Shown here piece after piece: positions 43,781-51,576 of a stretch of 51,576 nt of DNA. The stretch is from Candidatus Thermoplasmatota archaeon (GTDB lineage: Archaea > Thermoplasmatota > SW-10-69-26 > JACQPN01 > JAJPHT01), in NCBI GenBank assembly GCA_035540375.1, contig DATLGO010000080.1, forward strand, positions 1-51,576. Direction: 5' to 3'. The translations under genes were made by a program, and so were the position numbers. The notes beneath the pieces were generated by a model that was not told where the DNA came from, did no database searches, and was given only the letters and a program-made list of their open reading frames with translations. Within the stretch, counting starts at the first letter, position 1, and each line of letters opens with the position of its first letter.

Positions 43781-44673
43781 TGGAGCTCAAGGCCCTTCCC
43801 TCGCACCGACGCCTGGAGGAGCGCATCGTCCGCGGCCTCCTTCTTGCCGCGTCGAGCTTCTCGGTCCTCATCCTCGCGTGGCTCCTCGTCCGCACGGGCC
43901 AGGTCGCTGAGCCCTGGGTCGACTGGCAGTTCCTCACGAGCTATCCGAGCATCCTGAGCGCGGAGCGCTCCGGCATCATGCCCGCGGTCGCGGGTTCGGC
44001 CTGGCTCGCGGTCCTCACGATGGCGCTCGCCCTCCCCACGGGCGTTCTTGCGGGCGTCTACCTCAACGAATACGCGAAGAACACGCGGCTCACGCGATTC
44101 CTCCGGCTCACGATCGCGAACCTCGCGGGCGTGCCGAGCGTCGTCTTCGGTATTCTCGGCCTCGCCATCTTCGTGCGCGGCTTCACCCTCGGCGGCGTCA
44201 CGTTCTTCGGCTACGGATACGTCCTTCTCGCGGGCGCCCTCACCCTCGCGGCCATGGTCCTCCCCATCGTCATCGTCGCGACCGAGGAGGCGCTCAAGGC
44301 GGTCCCGACGAGCATGCGCGAAGCGGCCTACGGCCTCGGCGCGACCAAATGGCAGGTGACGCGCGACCACGTTCTCCCGTATGCTTCCCCGGGCATCCTC
44401 ACGGGCAGCATCCTCGCGCTCGCGCGCGCGGTCGGCGAATCGGCGCCCCTCATCCTGGTGGGCGGAGCGAGCGTCATCTACTTCCTGCCCGACGGACCCA
44501 CCTCGCTCTACACGGCCCTTCCGCTGCAGACGTTCGTCTGGGCCGAGGACGCGCGCGCCGACTTCCAGTCGCTCGCGGCCGCCGGCACCGTGGTCCTTCT
44601 CGCGTTCATCCTGCTCGCGAACCTGACGGCGATCGTGCTCCGCAACCGGTTCCAGAAGAAGTACCGATGGTGA
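43780..44673 (+). CDS. pstA: Phosphate ABC transporter permease PstA
   Basis: A 297-residue permease with six helices. Permease signature [22 protein letters not shown] and [15 protein letters not shown]. Start ATG at 43780 in a TGATG overlap with pstC; the upstream open frame is a shadow of pstC. The pstB gene starts 4 bp after its stop. Confidence 0.92.
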   Translation: MELKALPSHRRLEERIVRGLLLAASSFSVLILAWLLVRTGQVAEPWVDWQFLTSYPSILSAERSGIMPAVAGSAWLAVLTMALALPTGVLAGVYLNEYAKNTRLTRFLRLTIANLAGVPSVVFGILGLAIFVRGFTLGGVTFFGYGYVLLAGALTLAAMVLPIVIVATEEALKAVPTSMREAAYGLGATKWQVTRDHVLPYASPGILTGSILALARAVGESAPLILVGGASVIYFLPDGPTSLYTALPLQTFVWAEDARADFQSLAAAGTVVLLAFILLANLTAIVLRNRFQKKYRW

Positions 44674-44677
44674 ACCC

Positions 44678-45547
44678 ATGAGGCCCCTCCTCCCCGCGAT
44701 GGACGCGCGCCCCTCGGAAAAGGTCAAGGCCGAGGACAAGGCTGGAGCGCACGTGCCCCCCCGCGGCGACGCGCGCGCCACGACCGACAAGCCGGAGGCG
44801 CTCTTCCGGCTCCGGAACCTCAACCTCTGGTACGGCGAGAAGCAGGCGCTCAAGGACGTCACGCTCGACATCCCGAAGAACCGCGTGACGGCGTTCATCG
44901 GCCCCTCGGGCTGCGGCAAGTCCACCGTGCTCCGGTGCATGAACCGGATGAACGACCTCATCGACGGCGTCCGCATCGAGGGCAACGTCACGCTCGCGGG
45001 CCACGACGTCTACGGCAAGGGCGTCGACCCCGTCATGCTCCGCCGGCATGTCGGCATGGTCTTCCAGAAGCCGAACCCGTTCCCCAAGTCCATCTTCGAC
45101 AACGTCGCCTACGGCCTGCGCCTCGAGAAGCGCGCGTCGAAGGCGGAACTCCGGGCGCAGGTCGAGGAGGCCCTCAAGTCGGCGCATCTCTGGGACGAGG
45201 TGAAGGACCGCCTCGACGACGCCGCGACGGGCCTTTCGGGCGGCCAGCAGCAGCGTCTCTGCATCGCGCGCGCCCTCGCCGTGCGGCCCGAGGTCATCCT
45301 CATGGACGAGCCGTGCAGCGCGCTCGACCCGATCGCGACCGCGAAGATCGAGGACCTCATCACCGAGCTGCGCGACCGCTACACGGTCGTCATCGTCACG
45401 CACAACATGCAGCAGGCCGCGCGCGTCTCCGACTACACGGCCTACTTCTACCTCGGCGAGCTCATCGAGTTCGCGGAGACGAAGGCGATCTTCGAGAACC
45501 CGCGCGACGAGCGCACCGAGGCCTACATCACCGGACGGTTCGGTTGA
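44678..45547 (+). CDS. pstB: Phosphate ABC transporter ATPase PstB
   Basis: A 289-residue ATPase. Walker [10 protein letters not shown] (about residues 76-84), Cys after Ser-Gly as is usual in PstB, phosphate-family [22 protein letters not shown], signature [16 protein letters not shown] and Walker [13 protein letters not shown]. The N-terminal 40 residues are an extra charged extension. PhoU follows by 1 bp, indicating one operon. Confidence 0.94.
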   Translation: MRPLLPAMDARPSEKVKAEDKAGAHVPPRGDARATTDKPEALFRLRNLNLWYGEKQALKDVTLDIPKNRVTAFIGPSGCGKSTVLRCMNRMNDLIDGVRIEGNVTLAGHDVYGKGVDPVMLRRHVGMVFQKPNPFPKSIFDNVAYGLRLEKRASKAELRAQVEEALKSAHLWDEVKDRLDDAATGLSGGQQQRLCIARALAVRPEVILMDEPCSALDPIATAKIEDLITELRDRYTVVIVTHNMQQAARVSDYTAYFYLGELIEFAETKAIFENPRDERTEAYITGRFG

Positions 45548-45548
45548 C

Positions 45549-46229
45549 ATGAGCCCCCACGAGCGCCGATTCCACCACGACGTCGAGGACCTGGTCGCCC
45601 GCGTCGCGAAGATGGCCGACCTCAGCCGCGCGAGCGTCCACGACGGCGTCGAGGCCTTCGCGGCGCTCGACCTCGAGGCCGCGGACCGCGTCATACGCAT
45701 GAACCAGGAGATCAACCGCCTCGACGTCGAGATCGAGGCCCGCGCCCTCGACCTCATCGCGCTCCACCAGCCGATGGCGGTCGACCTGCGCACGCTCGGC
45801 GCGACGCTCAAGGTGATCACGTACCTGGACCGGATCGGCCGGTACGGCTACGACGTCGCGAAGGCCACGCACGCGATGGAGGGCAAGACCCACATCCGCC
45901 GGCTCGTCGGCATCCCGCTCATGCGCGACAAGGCGCTCGCGCTCCTCGAACGGGCCGTCACGTCGCTCAAGACCCGCAACGCGACGCTCGCCCGCACGGT
46001 GCAGCCCATGGACGACGAGGTGGACGGCCTCTACGAGCAGATCTTCCGCGAGTGCGTCACGCACATGATCGAGGATCCGCGCAACATCACCCCCTGCACG
46101 CAGTACATCCTCGTCGCGCGGCACCTGGAGCGCGTGGGCGACAACGCCGGCAAGATCGCCGAGAAGGCCATCTACGCGATCACGGGCGAGCGCCGCCTCG
46201 ACCTCGACGCAGAGCCCGCGGGTCCATGA
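45549..46229 (+). CDS. phoU: Phosphate-specific transport regulator PhoU
   Basis: A 226-residue all-helical protein with two PhoU repeats, each holding an E-x-x-D/N metal cluster: DLVARVAKMADLSRASVHDGVEAF and, in the second, LVARHLERVGDNAGKIAEKAIYAITGE (about 190-216). Unlike the AbrB-PhoU protein it has no DNA-binding domain and probably acts on PstB or signalling proteins. Starts 1 bp after the pstB stop; last gene of the operon. Confidence 0.92.
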   Translation: MSPHERRFHHDVEDLVARVAKMADLSRASVHDGVEAFAALDLEAADRVIRMNQEINRLDVEIEARALDLIALHQPMAVDLRTLGATLKVITYLDRIGRYGYDVAKATHAMEGKTHIRRLVGIPLMRDKALALLERAVTSLKTRNATLARTVQPMDDEVDGLYEQIFRECVTHMIEDPRNITPCTQYILVARHLERVGDNAGKIAEKAIYAITGERRLDLDAEPAGP

Positions 46230-46243
46230 CGCGGCGCGAAACC

Positions 46244-46251
46244 CGCAAATA
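46244..46251 (+). promoter_or_regulatory. TATA-like element for the MscS gene
   Basis: CAAATAGG lies about 25 bp before the GTG at 46273, which supports that start and suggests the channel gene is transcribed separately from the pst operon. Confidence 0.5.
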
Positions 46252-46272
46252 GGCCCGCATCCTTGACGGCGC

Positions 46273-47766
46273 GTGTCGGGCCGCTCGCTCGCTCTCGTCG
46301 CGCTCCTCGCGCTCCTCGCGCCGGTCGCCCTCGCGCAATCGTCGCCGGTCATCGTCCGCGACGTCTCGCCGAGCTACCACGTTCTCGTGGAGCGCGACGC
46401 GACGGTCACGCTCGAGTGGAACGTGCGCAACCTCAATCCGGCCGTGGTTTTCCTCGTCAACGTCTCCGTCGCGGACATTCCGGGCTGGCGCGAGTCGCTC
46501 GAGCCCGCGGGCGAGTTCTACATTGCCGCGAACAGCACGAAGAGCGTGGCCCTCCGGCTCGTTCCGGAGGACCCCACGGGACGCGTCGCGTTCAACGTCG
46601 CTTTCGCCATCTACGACCTCCAGACGGGCGCCGTGACGAACGTCGTCCGGGAGGCGAGCGTTTCGGTTCCCGAGGAGCCGCTCGTCTTCGGCCTCTTCGC
46701 GAACCCGCTCCCCGCGCCCTTCGACGGGTCCATGGGCGTCCTCCTCATCGACCTCGCGATCGTGATCGCGGCGGCCCTCGCGACGAACCTCGCGACGGAC
46801 CTCCTCATCCGGAGCCTCACGCGCGCGGCCTCGGCAACGACCACGCGCCACATCATCCAGAAGATGCGGCGCAGCGTCTTCCTCTTCGCCGTCTTCTTCG
46901 CCCTGCACCACGCGCTCGCGGGCCTCCCCGGCGGGACCGTCGCGGACGGCGCCGCGGCCCTCGCCGAGCTGCTCTACACGCTCTTCGGCGCCTTCGTCGC
47001 GTACAAGCTCATCGACAGCCTGCTCTACTACTACGGCGTCGAGATCGCGCCGCGCACGAGCACCGACCTCGACGACATCCTTGTTCCGACCATCCGCAAG
47101 GTGGCGCTCGTGGTCGTGTCCGTCGTCGGAGCCCTCGCGATCCTGAACGCGCTCAACGTCGATCTCACGTTCTTCGTGGCGGGCGGCGCCATCGTCTCGC
47201 TCGTCATCGCCTTCGCCGCGCAGGACACGCTCTCGAACTTCTTCAGCGGGATCTTCCTCCTCGTCGACCGACCGTTCAAGGAGCGCGACGACATCAAGCT
47301 CGAGAGCGGCGAGATCGCGCGCGTGGACCGCATCGGCCTCCGCTCCACGCGGCTCTACCATTATGCGAACCACGAGACGATCGTCGTACCGAACAACCGG
47401 CTCGCGTCCACCAAGGTCGTGAACCTGACCGAGCCCGACACGATGTACAGGATGAACGTGATCGTCGGGGTCGCCTACGACACGGATCTGCCCAAGGCCG
47501 AGGAGATCCTCCTGCGCGTCTCGCGCGAGACGCCCGGGGTCCTTCTCGACGCCGCGCGGCCGCCGGTCGTCCTCGTCGATGATTTCGCCGAGAGCTCGAT
47601 CAACATGAAGCTCGTCTTCTTCGTGACGGACTTCCGCCAGCGCTTCGCCGTCGCGACCGAGGTGCGGAAGCGGATCCACAAGGCGTTCGACGCGGAAGGG
47701 ATCGAGATCCCGTTCCCCCAGCGGACGCTCTGGATCAAGGACGGTCGCGCCGACGTCCCGCGGTGA
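46273..47766 (+). CDS. MscS family mechanosensitive channel with exported N-terminal domain
   Basis: A 497-residue protein. Signal peptide (about 1-22), a beta-rich exported domain (about 25-150), then helices (about 157-180, 200-225, 235-250, 270-290) and the pore-lining TM3 with GGAIVSLVIAFAAQDTLSNFFSG (about 298-320), followed by the MscS beta domain with VDRIGLRSTRL and VVPNNRL. It should open when membrane tension rises and release solutes. The exported Ig-like domain (ending about 150) is not part of classical MscS. Start GTG at 46273 has a TATA-like element at the right distance. Confidence 0.88.
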   Translation: MSGRSLALVALLALLAPVALAQSSPVIVRDVSPSYHVLVERDATVTLEWNVRNLNPAVVFLVNVSVADIPGWRESLEPAGEFYIAANSTKSVALRLVPEDPTGRVAFNVAFAIYDLQTGAVTNVVREASVSVPEEPLVFGLFANPLPAPFDGSMGVLLIDLAIVIAAALATNLATDLLIRSLTRAASATTTRHIIQKMRRSVFLFAVFFALHHALAGLPGGTVADGAAALAELLYTLFGAFVAYKLIDSLLYYYGVEIAPRTSTDLDDILVPTIRKVALVVVSVVGALAILNALNVDLTFFVAGGAIVSLVIAFAAQDTLSNFFSGIFLLVDRPFKERDDIKLESGEIARVDRIGLRSTRLYHYANHETIVVPNNRLASTKVVNLTEPDTMYRMNVIVGVAYDTDLPKAEEILLRVSRETPGVLLDAARPPVVLVDDFAESSINMKLVFFVTDFRQRFAVATEVRKRIHKAFDAEGIEIPFPQRTLWIKDGRADVPR

Positions 47767-47769
47767 CGG

Positions 47770-50517
47770 TCACGGTCCGGGTTCCCGCACGCGGACGACC
47801 CTGACGACGCCCCGTTCGGTGACGGTCTCGCTGACGGTGATCTCGACGCGGAACTCGGTTCCGTCCGCTCGGAGCCCCGCGGCGTCGACCACCTTCGGCC
47901 TCCGCGGCTCGCGCCGCTTCAGATCGGGCGGGCCGAGCCCCGGAAGGATCGTCGTCACGGGGGACCCGACGAGCCGCGCAGGTTCGATTCCGAACACGCG
48001 CGCCGCCCTGCCGTTCGCGAGAAGGATCCGACCGTTCTCGTCGACGAGCAGCACGGCGTCGGACGAGGCCTCGAACACCTCGCGCAGCTCGCGCTCCAGG
48101 CGACGTTGCGGGCCCACGTCGTGGAACGAGACGACGGCGCCTTCGCCTTCGAGGAACGGCGCCGCCGTGGCCGCGACCTCGAGCGATGGTTTCCCGGGAC
48201 AGGTCGCGACCGCGTCGAATGCGGCGGCGGCGCGCCGTTCGCGCAGGACCGCGCCGATCGGGTCCGTCCCGGGCTCCTTGGGGACGAGCCAATCCTTCCC
48301 ACGGGCCCGAAGCTCCGGCGCCGCGCATCCGAGCATGCGTTCCGCGGCTGCATTCGTGAAGGTGGGCTGGCCGCCGGCGTCCACGAGCACGATGCCTTCG
48401 GCCACGGAGGCAAGGACGCTCGCAAGCCGCGCCTCGCTCGCGAGGAGCGCGGCCTCGGCCCGGCGCCGGTCCGTGATGTCCTGCGCCATGACGGCGGCGA
48501 GGTTCGGCGCGCCCGCCGCGTCCCGGATGAGGCTCACCATGAGGTGGATCCACACCACGCGGCCGTCCTTGCGGACGTAACGCTTGTCGATTTCGTAGGT
48601 GTCGATCTCGCCCGCGACGAGGCGCCGCGCAAGCGCTTCGTCGGCGTCCAGGTCGTCGGGGTGGGTGTAGTCCGCGTAGGTCATCCGCGCAATCTCCTCG
48701 GCCGAATATCCGAGAAGGCGTCGGAAGGCGGGATTCGTCTGGAACAAGCGTCCCTCGAGCGTCGCGATCGCGACGCCGACGCTCGCGCGGTCGAACGCGG
48801 CTCGGAAGCGCGCTTCGCTCTCGGCCAACGCCTCTTCGATGGCGCGCCGATCGGATTCGTCCTGGGAGGTTGCCGTCAAACGCAGGGCGCGCCCCGTGAC
48901 GCGGTCCACCGCCACCTCTCCCCGGGTGTGGAACCAGCGCACGATCCCGTCCGGGCGGACGATGCGATGGTGGTGGTCGACCGGGGCCGACGTGCGAACG
49001 CTCCTAACGAGGAGGTCGCGCAGCGCGAGTCGATCGTTGGGATGGACGAGCAGGAGGAGCGCATCGAAGTCGGCGGGCATCTCCGGAGGGGCGAGACCCG
49101 CGATGCGCGCGAACTCCTGGCTCACGGCGACGGCCCCCGTGGCCGGGTTCCATTCCCAGCTTCCGATGCGCGCGAGCGCCTGGGCCTCGGCGAGGCGACG
49201 CCGCGAATCGCGCAGCGCCGCGTCCGCGGCCTTCCGTTCCGTGATGTCGCGGGCGGAGATCGAGGCGGCGACCACTTTTCCGGTCGCGTCGCGAAGCGGC
49301 GAAGCCGTGAGGGACACGGCAATGAGGCGTCCGTCCTTCGTCCGCCGCTCGGTCTCGAACTGCTCGATGCGCTCGCCGCGTTCGATGCGGGCCAGGATCT
49401 CCGCGGGCTCGTGGACGCGGTCCTCCGGGATGATGATCGCGAGCGGCTTCCCGACCGCCTCTGAGGCCTCGAAGCCGTACACCCGTTCGGCGCCGGGATT
49501 CCAGCTCAGGATGATCGTGTCGCGATCCCAGGCGTAGATGGCCTCCTCCGACGTCCGGATGATGGAGGCGAGGAAGCGCTCGGCCTCCTCCGCGCGCCGC
49601 CGCGTCGTCACGTCGCGCACGACCGCGATCACAAGGGGGCCCCGCGGGGTTTCGAGGGGGCTGAGGCTGATCTCCACGGGGAACTCGGTGCCGTCGCGCC
49701 GGCGGGCCCAAAGATCGAGGCCCTCGCCCATGGGCCGCAGGCGCGGGTCCCGCCCGTATCGCGCGCGGTGCGAGGCGTGGGTATCGCGGAAGCGCTCCGG
49801 AACAAGGTGTTCGATCGCGACGCCGGGGAACTCGTCCTTCGAATAGCCGAAGAGCGCCTCGGCGCGGCCGTTGGCGAGCGCGATGCGGCCGGAGCGGTCG
49901 ACGGCGAGGATGGCGTCGGGGGCGGATTCGAGAAGCTCCCTGAACAGGGCCTCGGAGGCGCGGATCGCCTCCTCCGCGCGCCGACGTTCGGTCACGTCGC
50001 GGAAGATCGCGACCAAGCCCTGGACCTCGGCGTCCTGGATGACCGGCGAGGCCGTGAGCGAGACATCGAAACGAGATCCGTCGGCGCGCGCGAACGAGAG
50101 GTCGTCGAGCCGGACGGTCACGCCGCGTTGGAGCACCTCGCGGAACGGGCCTTCGTCCTCGGGGATCGGATGGCCGGCGACGTCGTGGGGCGCGACGACC
50201 TCGTGGCCGCCGCGTCCGACGAGGGACGCCACATCGACCCCGAGGAGGCGCTCGGCAGCGGCGTTCACGGTGAGGATGGCGCCGTCGCGATCGAGGGAGA
50301 GGACGCCCTCGCCGAGGTTCGACGCGACGGCCGACATGCGCCGCGTCCGGTTGTGGGCCTCGGTCGCAAGCACGTTCGCGAGGTAGGGATCCCTGCGACG
50401 CGAAGCCTCCGCGAGGGCCGAGATGACCTCCTCGTCCGTGAGCCGGCGCAGCTCGACCATCGGATTCTCGGCGTCGTGCACGCGATCGTAGTGCGATGCG
50501 AACCGCGTGTCACCCAT
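47770..50517 (-). CDS. Seven-PAS protein without an output domain
   Basis: A 915-residue cytosolic protein. Seven PAS domains follow each other: about 60-178, 186-308, 316-436, 445-565 (PAS_3 type), 572-690, 698-800 and 808-912. Each of the first six is followed by a linker of the D-TERRRAEEA type. The protein ends directly after the seventh PAS with VREPGP; there is no histidine kinase, GGDEF or HTH. The first 55 residues are helical. Sensing of redox, ligands or light is typical of PAS, but the output partner is not in the gene. ATG at 50517 lies directly after GGAGG (minus strand), too close for a normal Shine-Dalgarno; a TATA-like TTATCAAC upstream (about 50540-50548) fits a leaderless start. 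Confidence 0.85.
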   Translation of the reverse strand: MGDTRFASHYDRVHDAENPMVELRRLTDEEVISALAEASRRRDPYLANVLATEAHNRTRRMSAVASNLGEGVLSLDRDGAILTVNAAAERLLGVDVASLVGRGGHEVVAPHDVAGHPIPEDEGPFREVLQRGVTVRLDDLSFARADGSRFDVSLTASPVIQDAEVQGLVAIFRDVTERRRAEEAIRASEALFRELLESAPDAILAVDRSGRIALANGRAEALFGYSKDEFPGVAIEHLVPERFRDTHASHRARYGRDPRLRPMGEGLDLWARRRDGTEFPVEISLSPLETPRGPLVIAVVRDVTTRRRAEEAERFLASIIRTSEEAIYAWDRDTIILSWNPGAERVYGFEASEAVGKPLAIIIPEDRVHEPAEILARIERGERIEQFETERRTKDGRLIAVSLTASPLRDATGKVVAASISARDITERKAADAALRDSRRRLAEAQALARIGSWEWNPATGAVAVSQEFARIAGLAPPEMPADFDALLLLVHPNDRLALRDLLVRSVRTSAPVDHHHRIVRPDGIVRWFHTRGEVAVDRVTGRALRLTATSQDESDRRAIEEALAESEARFRAAFDRASVGVAIATLEGRLFQTNPAFRRLLGYSAEEIARMTYADYTHPDDLDADEALARRLVAGEIDTYEIDKRYVRKDGRVVWIHLMVSLIRDAAGAPNLAAVMAQDITDRRRAEAALLASEARLASVLASVAEGIVLVDAGGQPTFTNAAAERMLGCAAPELRARGKDWLVPKEPGTDPIGAVLRERRAAAAFDAVATCPGKPSLEVAATAAPFLEGEGAVVSFHDVGPQRRLERELREVFEASSDAVLLVDENGRILLANGRAARVFGIEPARLVGSPVTTILPGLGPPDLKRREPRRPKVVDAAGLRADGTEFRVEITVSETVTERGVVRVVRVREPGP

Positions 50518-50615
50518 CCTCCTTTCCTGGGGCGCTTCGGGTTGATAAGCGCGGCGACACGCCTCTTAGCGCCCCCGCCCGCCACATCCATGCCTCGCGC
50601 CGGCCATCACGGGCC

Positions 50616-50941
50616 ATGCAGGCCGACCTCGCCTCCGCCGTCCGCGAGGACGGGGCGGGCGCCGCCCTCGTGGACCTGGAGGTGACGCCGGGGGCGAAGG
50701 GGGCGATCGCTTCCCCGCCGGGTTCAACCGATGGCGAGGGCGCGTGACCGCGCGGGTTGCGGCTTCGCCCGAGCGGGGAGAAGCGAACGCGGCCCTCCTT
50801 GCGCTCATCGCGCGCGCGTTCGCCGTCGAGGCCGCCGCCGTCACGCTCGTCGCGGGGGCGACCGAGCGACGCAAGACGGTCCGCGTCGCGGGCCTTCCCC
50901 GCGCGCGGGCCGTCGCGCTCCTGCGGGAGGCCCTCGCGTGA
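50616..50941 (+). pseudogene. DUF167/YggU family gene with a broken frame
   Basis: Frame 1 from ATG 50616 gives the family start (AALVDLEVTPGAK) and then runs to a stop at 50745-50747 through non-family sequence. The reading frame of the second half, starting before 50744, continues family sequence: FNRWRGRVTARVAASPERGEANAALLALIARAF and a VTLVAGATERRKTVRVAGL end. Joining the frames at the G5 run (50699-50703) restores a full DUF167-type protein of about 107 residues. The break needs one added or two removed bases and may be a sequencing error, a real mutation, or frameshifting. The GTG at 50744 may also serve as a start for the second part. Overlaps the TOPRIM gene by 4 bp. Confidence 0.75.
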
Positions 50942-51342
50942 ACGACGAGGAGCGCCTCGAGGCCCTCGAGAAGGTCCTTTCCGCCCTCGACGAGCGGGAC
51001 GAGACCATCATCGTCGAGGGTCAGCGCGACGAGGCGGCCCTGCGCGTCCTCGGGGTGGGGGCGCCGGTCGTCCAGGTGCAGACCGCGCGCGGCGTCACCC
51101 GCCTCGCGGAGCGGCTCGCCCGCGCGGGCATCCGGCGCGTCGTGGTCCTCGTGGACTGGGACCGCACCGGCGGTCGCGTCGCGCGGCTTCTGGCGGACGC
51201 GCTGCCCGCGAACGGCATCGCGGCCGACCTCGCCTGCCGCCGGGAAGTCGCCCGCCTCGCGAAGAAGGGGACGCGGGCCGTCGAGGAGCTGCCCGCCTTC
51301 ATGGCCGCCCTCGAAGCCACGCGCCGCCCGAGGCACGGGTGA
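50938..51342 (+). CDS. Small TOPRIM domain protein
   Basis: A 134-residue protein with a TOPRIM fold: the Glu motif IIVEGQRDEAALRVLG (about residues 20-35) and the DxD-type VLVDWDRTGGRVARLL (about 76-91). It resembles the archaeal stand-alone TOPRIM family (UPF0292-like), related to primases and RNase M5. Metal-dependent nucleic acid cleavage is a family-based guess. Start GTG at 50938 overlaps the previous stop in GTGA. Confidence 0.82.
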   Translation: MNDEERLEALEKVLSALDERDETIIVEGQRDEAALRVLGVGAPVVQVQTARGVTRLAERLARAGIRRVVVLVDWDRTGGRVARLLADALPANGIAADLACRREVARLAKKGTRAVEELPAFMAALEATRRPRHG

Positions 51343-51576
51343 GGGATCCCTGCAATTCCCCCGGAAATCCCCCGGAAAAAACACGGGGGCGCCCCTTCTC
51401 CCGACCTCCAAAGGTATAAGAATGGGGCGAAGGATAAGCGGCGCGTCGGATCCAGGATATCCGTGCATGTCCTCCCCGCTTCACGCTCCTCCGTGAAAGG
51501 CCGGCCCGGCCGCGTTGCGCCCCCCTCATGGCGCCCGGCTCCCGCCGTCCGATCCCGGCCCCCCGCGTCCCCCGGA
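51343..51576 (+). other. Unassigned end region with repeat and promoter-like element
   Basis: TCCCCCGGAAA occurs twice in tandem at 51357-51367 and 51368-51378, and CCCCCG (51369-51374) can pair with CGGGGG (51384-51389), a possible terminator for the TOPRIM gene. GGTATAAGAAT at 51413-51423 resembles a TATA box; a transcript would start near 51442. Downstream, TTCACG (51480-51485) pairs with CGTGAA (51492-51497). A frame from GTG 51461 is open to the window end but has no recognisable sequence, so a partial gene or small RNA are both possible. Confidence 0.4.

Noticed and set aside
50566-51468. A 300-residue minus-strand frame opposite the DUF167 and TOPRIM genes
   Set aside because: Shadow of two genes with recognisable domains on the plus strand.

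Overview
The window looks like part of a high-GC archaeal chromosome. The clearest marker is a translation initiation factor 2 beta subunit with a zinc ribbon and a C-terminal TRAM domain (27902-28555). Many genes have a TATA-like element about 25 bp before the start codon, the spacing expected of leaderless archaeal transcripts, and GTG/TTG starts and 4-base GTGA gene overlaps are frequent. Roadblock/LC7, LOTUS-type NYN, AbrB-PhoU and a very large PKD surface protein pair fit a euryarchaeote, perhaps related to Thermoplasmatota; the exact lineage cannot be fixed from this sequence. No rRNA, tRNA, CRISPR array, transposase or integrase was found.

Layout. 0.15-9 kb holds an M20 dipeptidase, a cation/proton antiporter, a DUF2795 protein, two tandem paralogous anchored surface proteins, a CapA-like protein, an M29 aminopeptidase, a PH-like protein and an M17 leucyl aminopeptidase. 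9.0-20.7 kb is two giant tandem paralogs (2089 and 1776 aa): signal peptide, right-handed beta-helix, PKD array (10 versus 6 units) and a shared C-terminal domain. 20.7-27.8 kb holds an acyl-CoA dehydrogenase, NYN/LOTUS nuclease, SDR reductase, and an ABC exporter-like cluster in which one permease is fused to a PrsW-type intramembrane protease. 27.9-33.9 kb carries aIF2-beta, a three-hairpin intergenic element, a lipoprotein, etfB-etfA-cupin, an alkylguanine transferase, an HExxH protein and a membrane protein. 33.9-36.0 kb has a roadblock protein and three membrane-anchored exported proteins.

36.3-46.2 kb is a phosphate/polyphosphate island: an ArsC-like phosphatase overlapping a CHAD protein; a leftward cluster of AbrB-PhoU, Ppx/GppA-HD and two thymidylate-kinase-like proteins; and a divergent rightward pstSCAB-phoU operon. 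The two clusters share a palindromic TATA flanked by CTCCAT half-sites. 46.3-51.5 kb has an MscS channel, a seven-PAS protein without an output domain, a DUF167 gene whose frame is broken at a G5 run, and a small TOPRIM protein.

Working together: three metallopeptidase families and the acyl-CoA dehydrogenase/ETF genes suggest a peptide- and fatty-acid-using heterotroph with an elaborate surface (exported, anchored and lipoproteins) and a tightly linked phosphate-scarcity and polyphosphate module.
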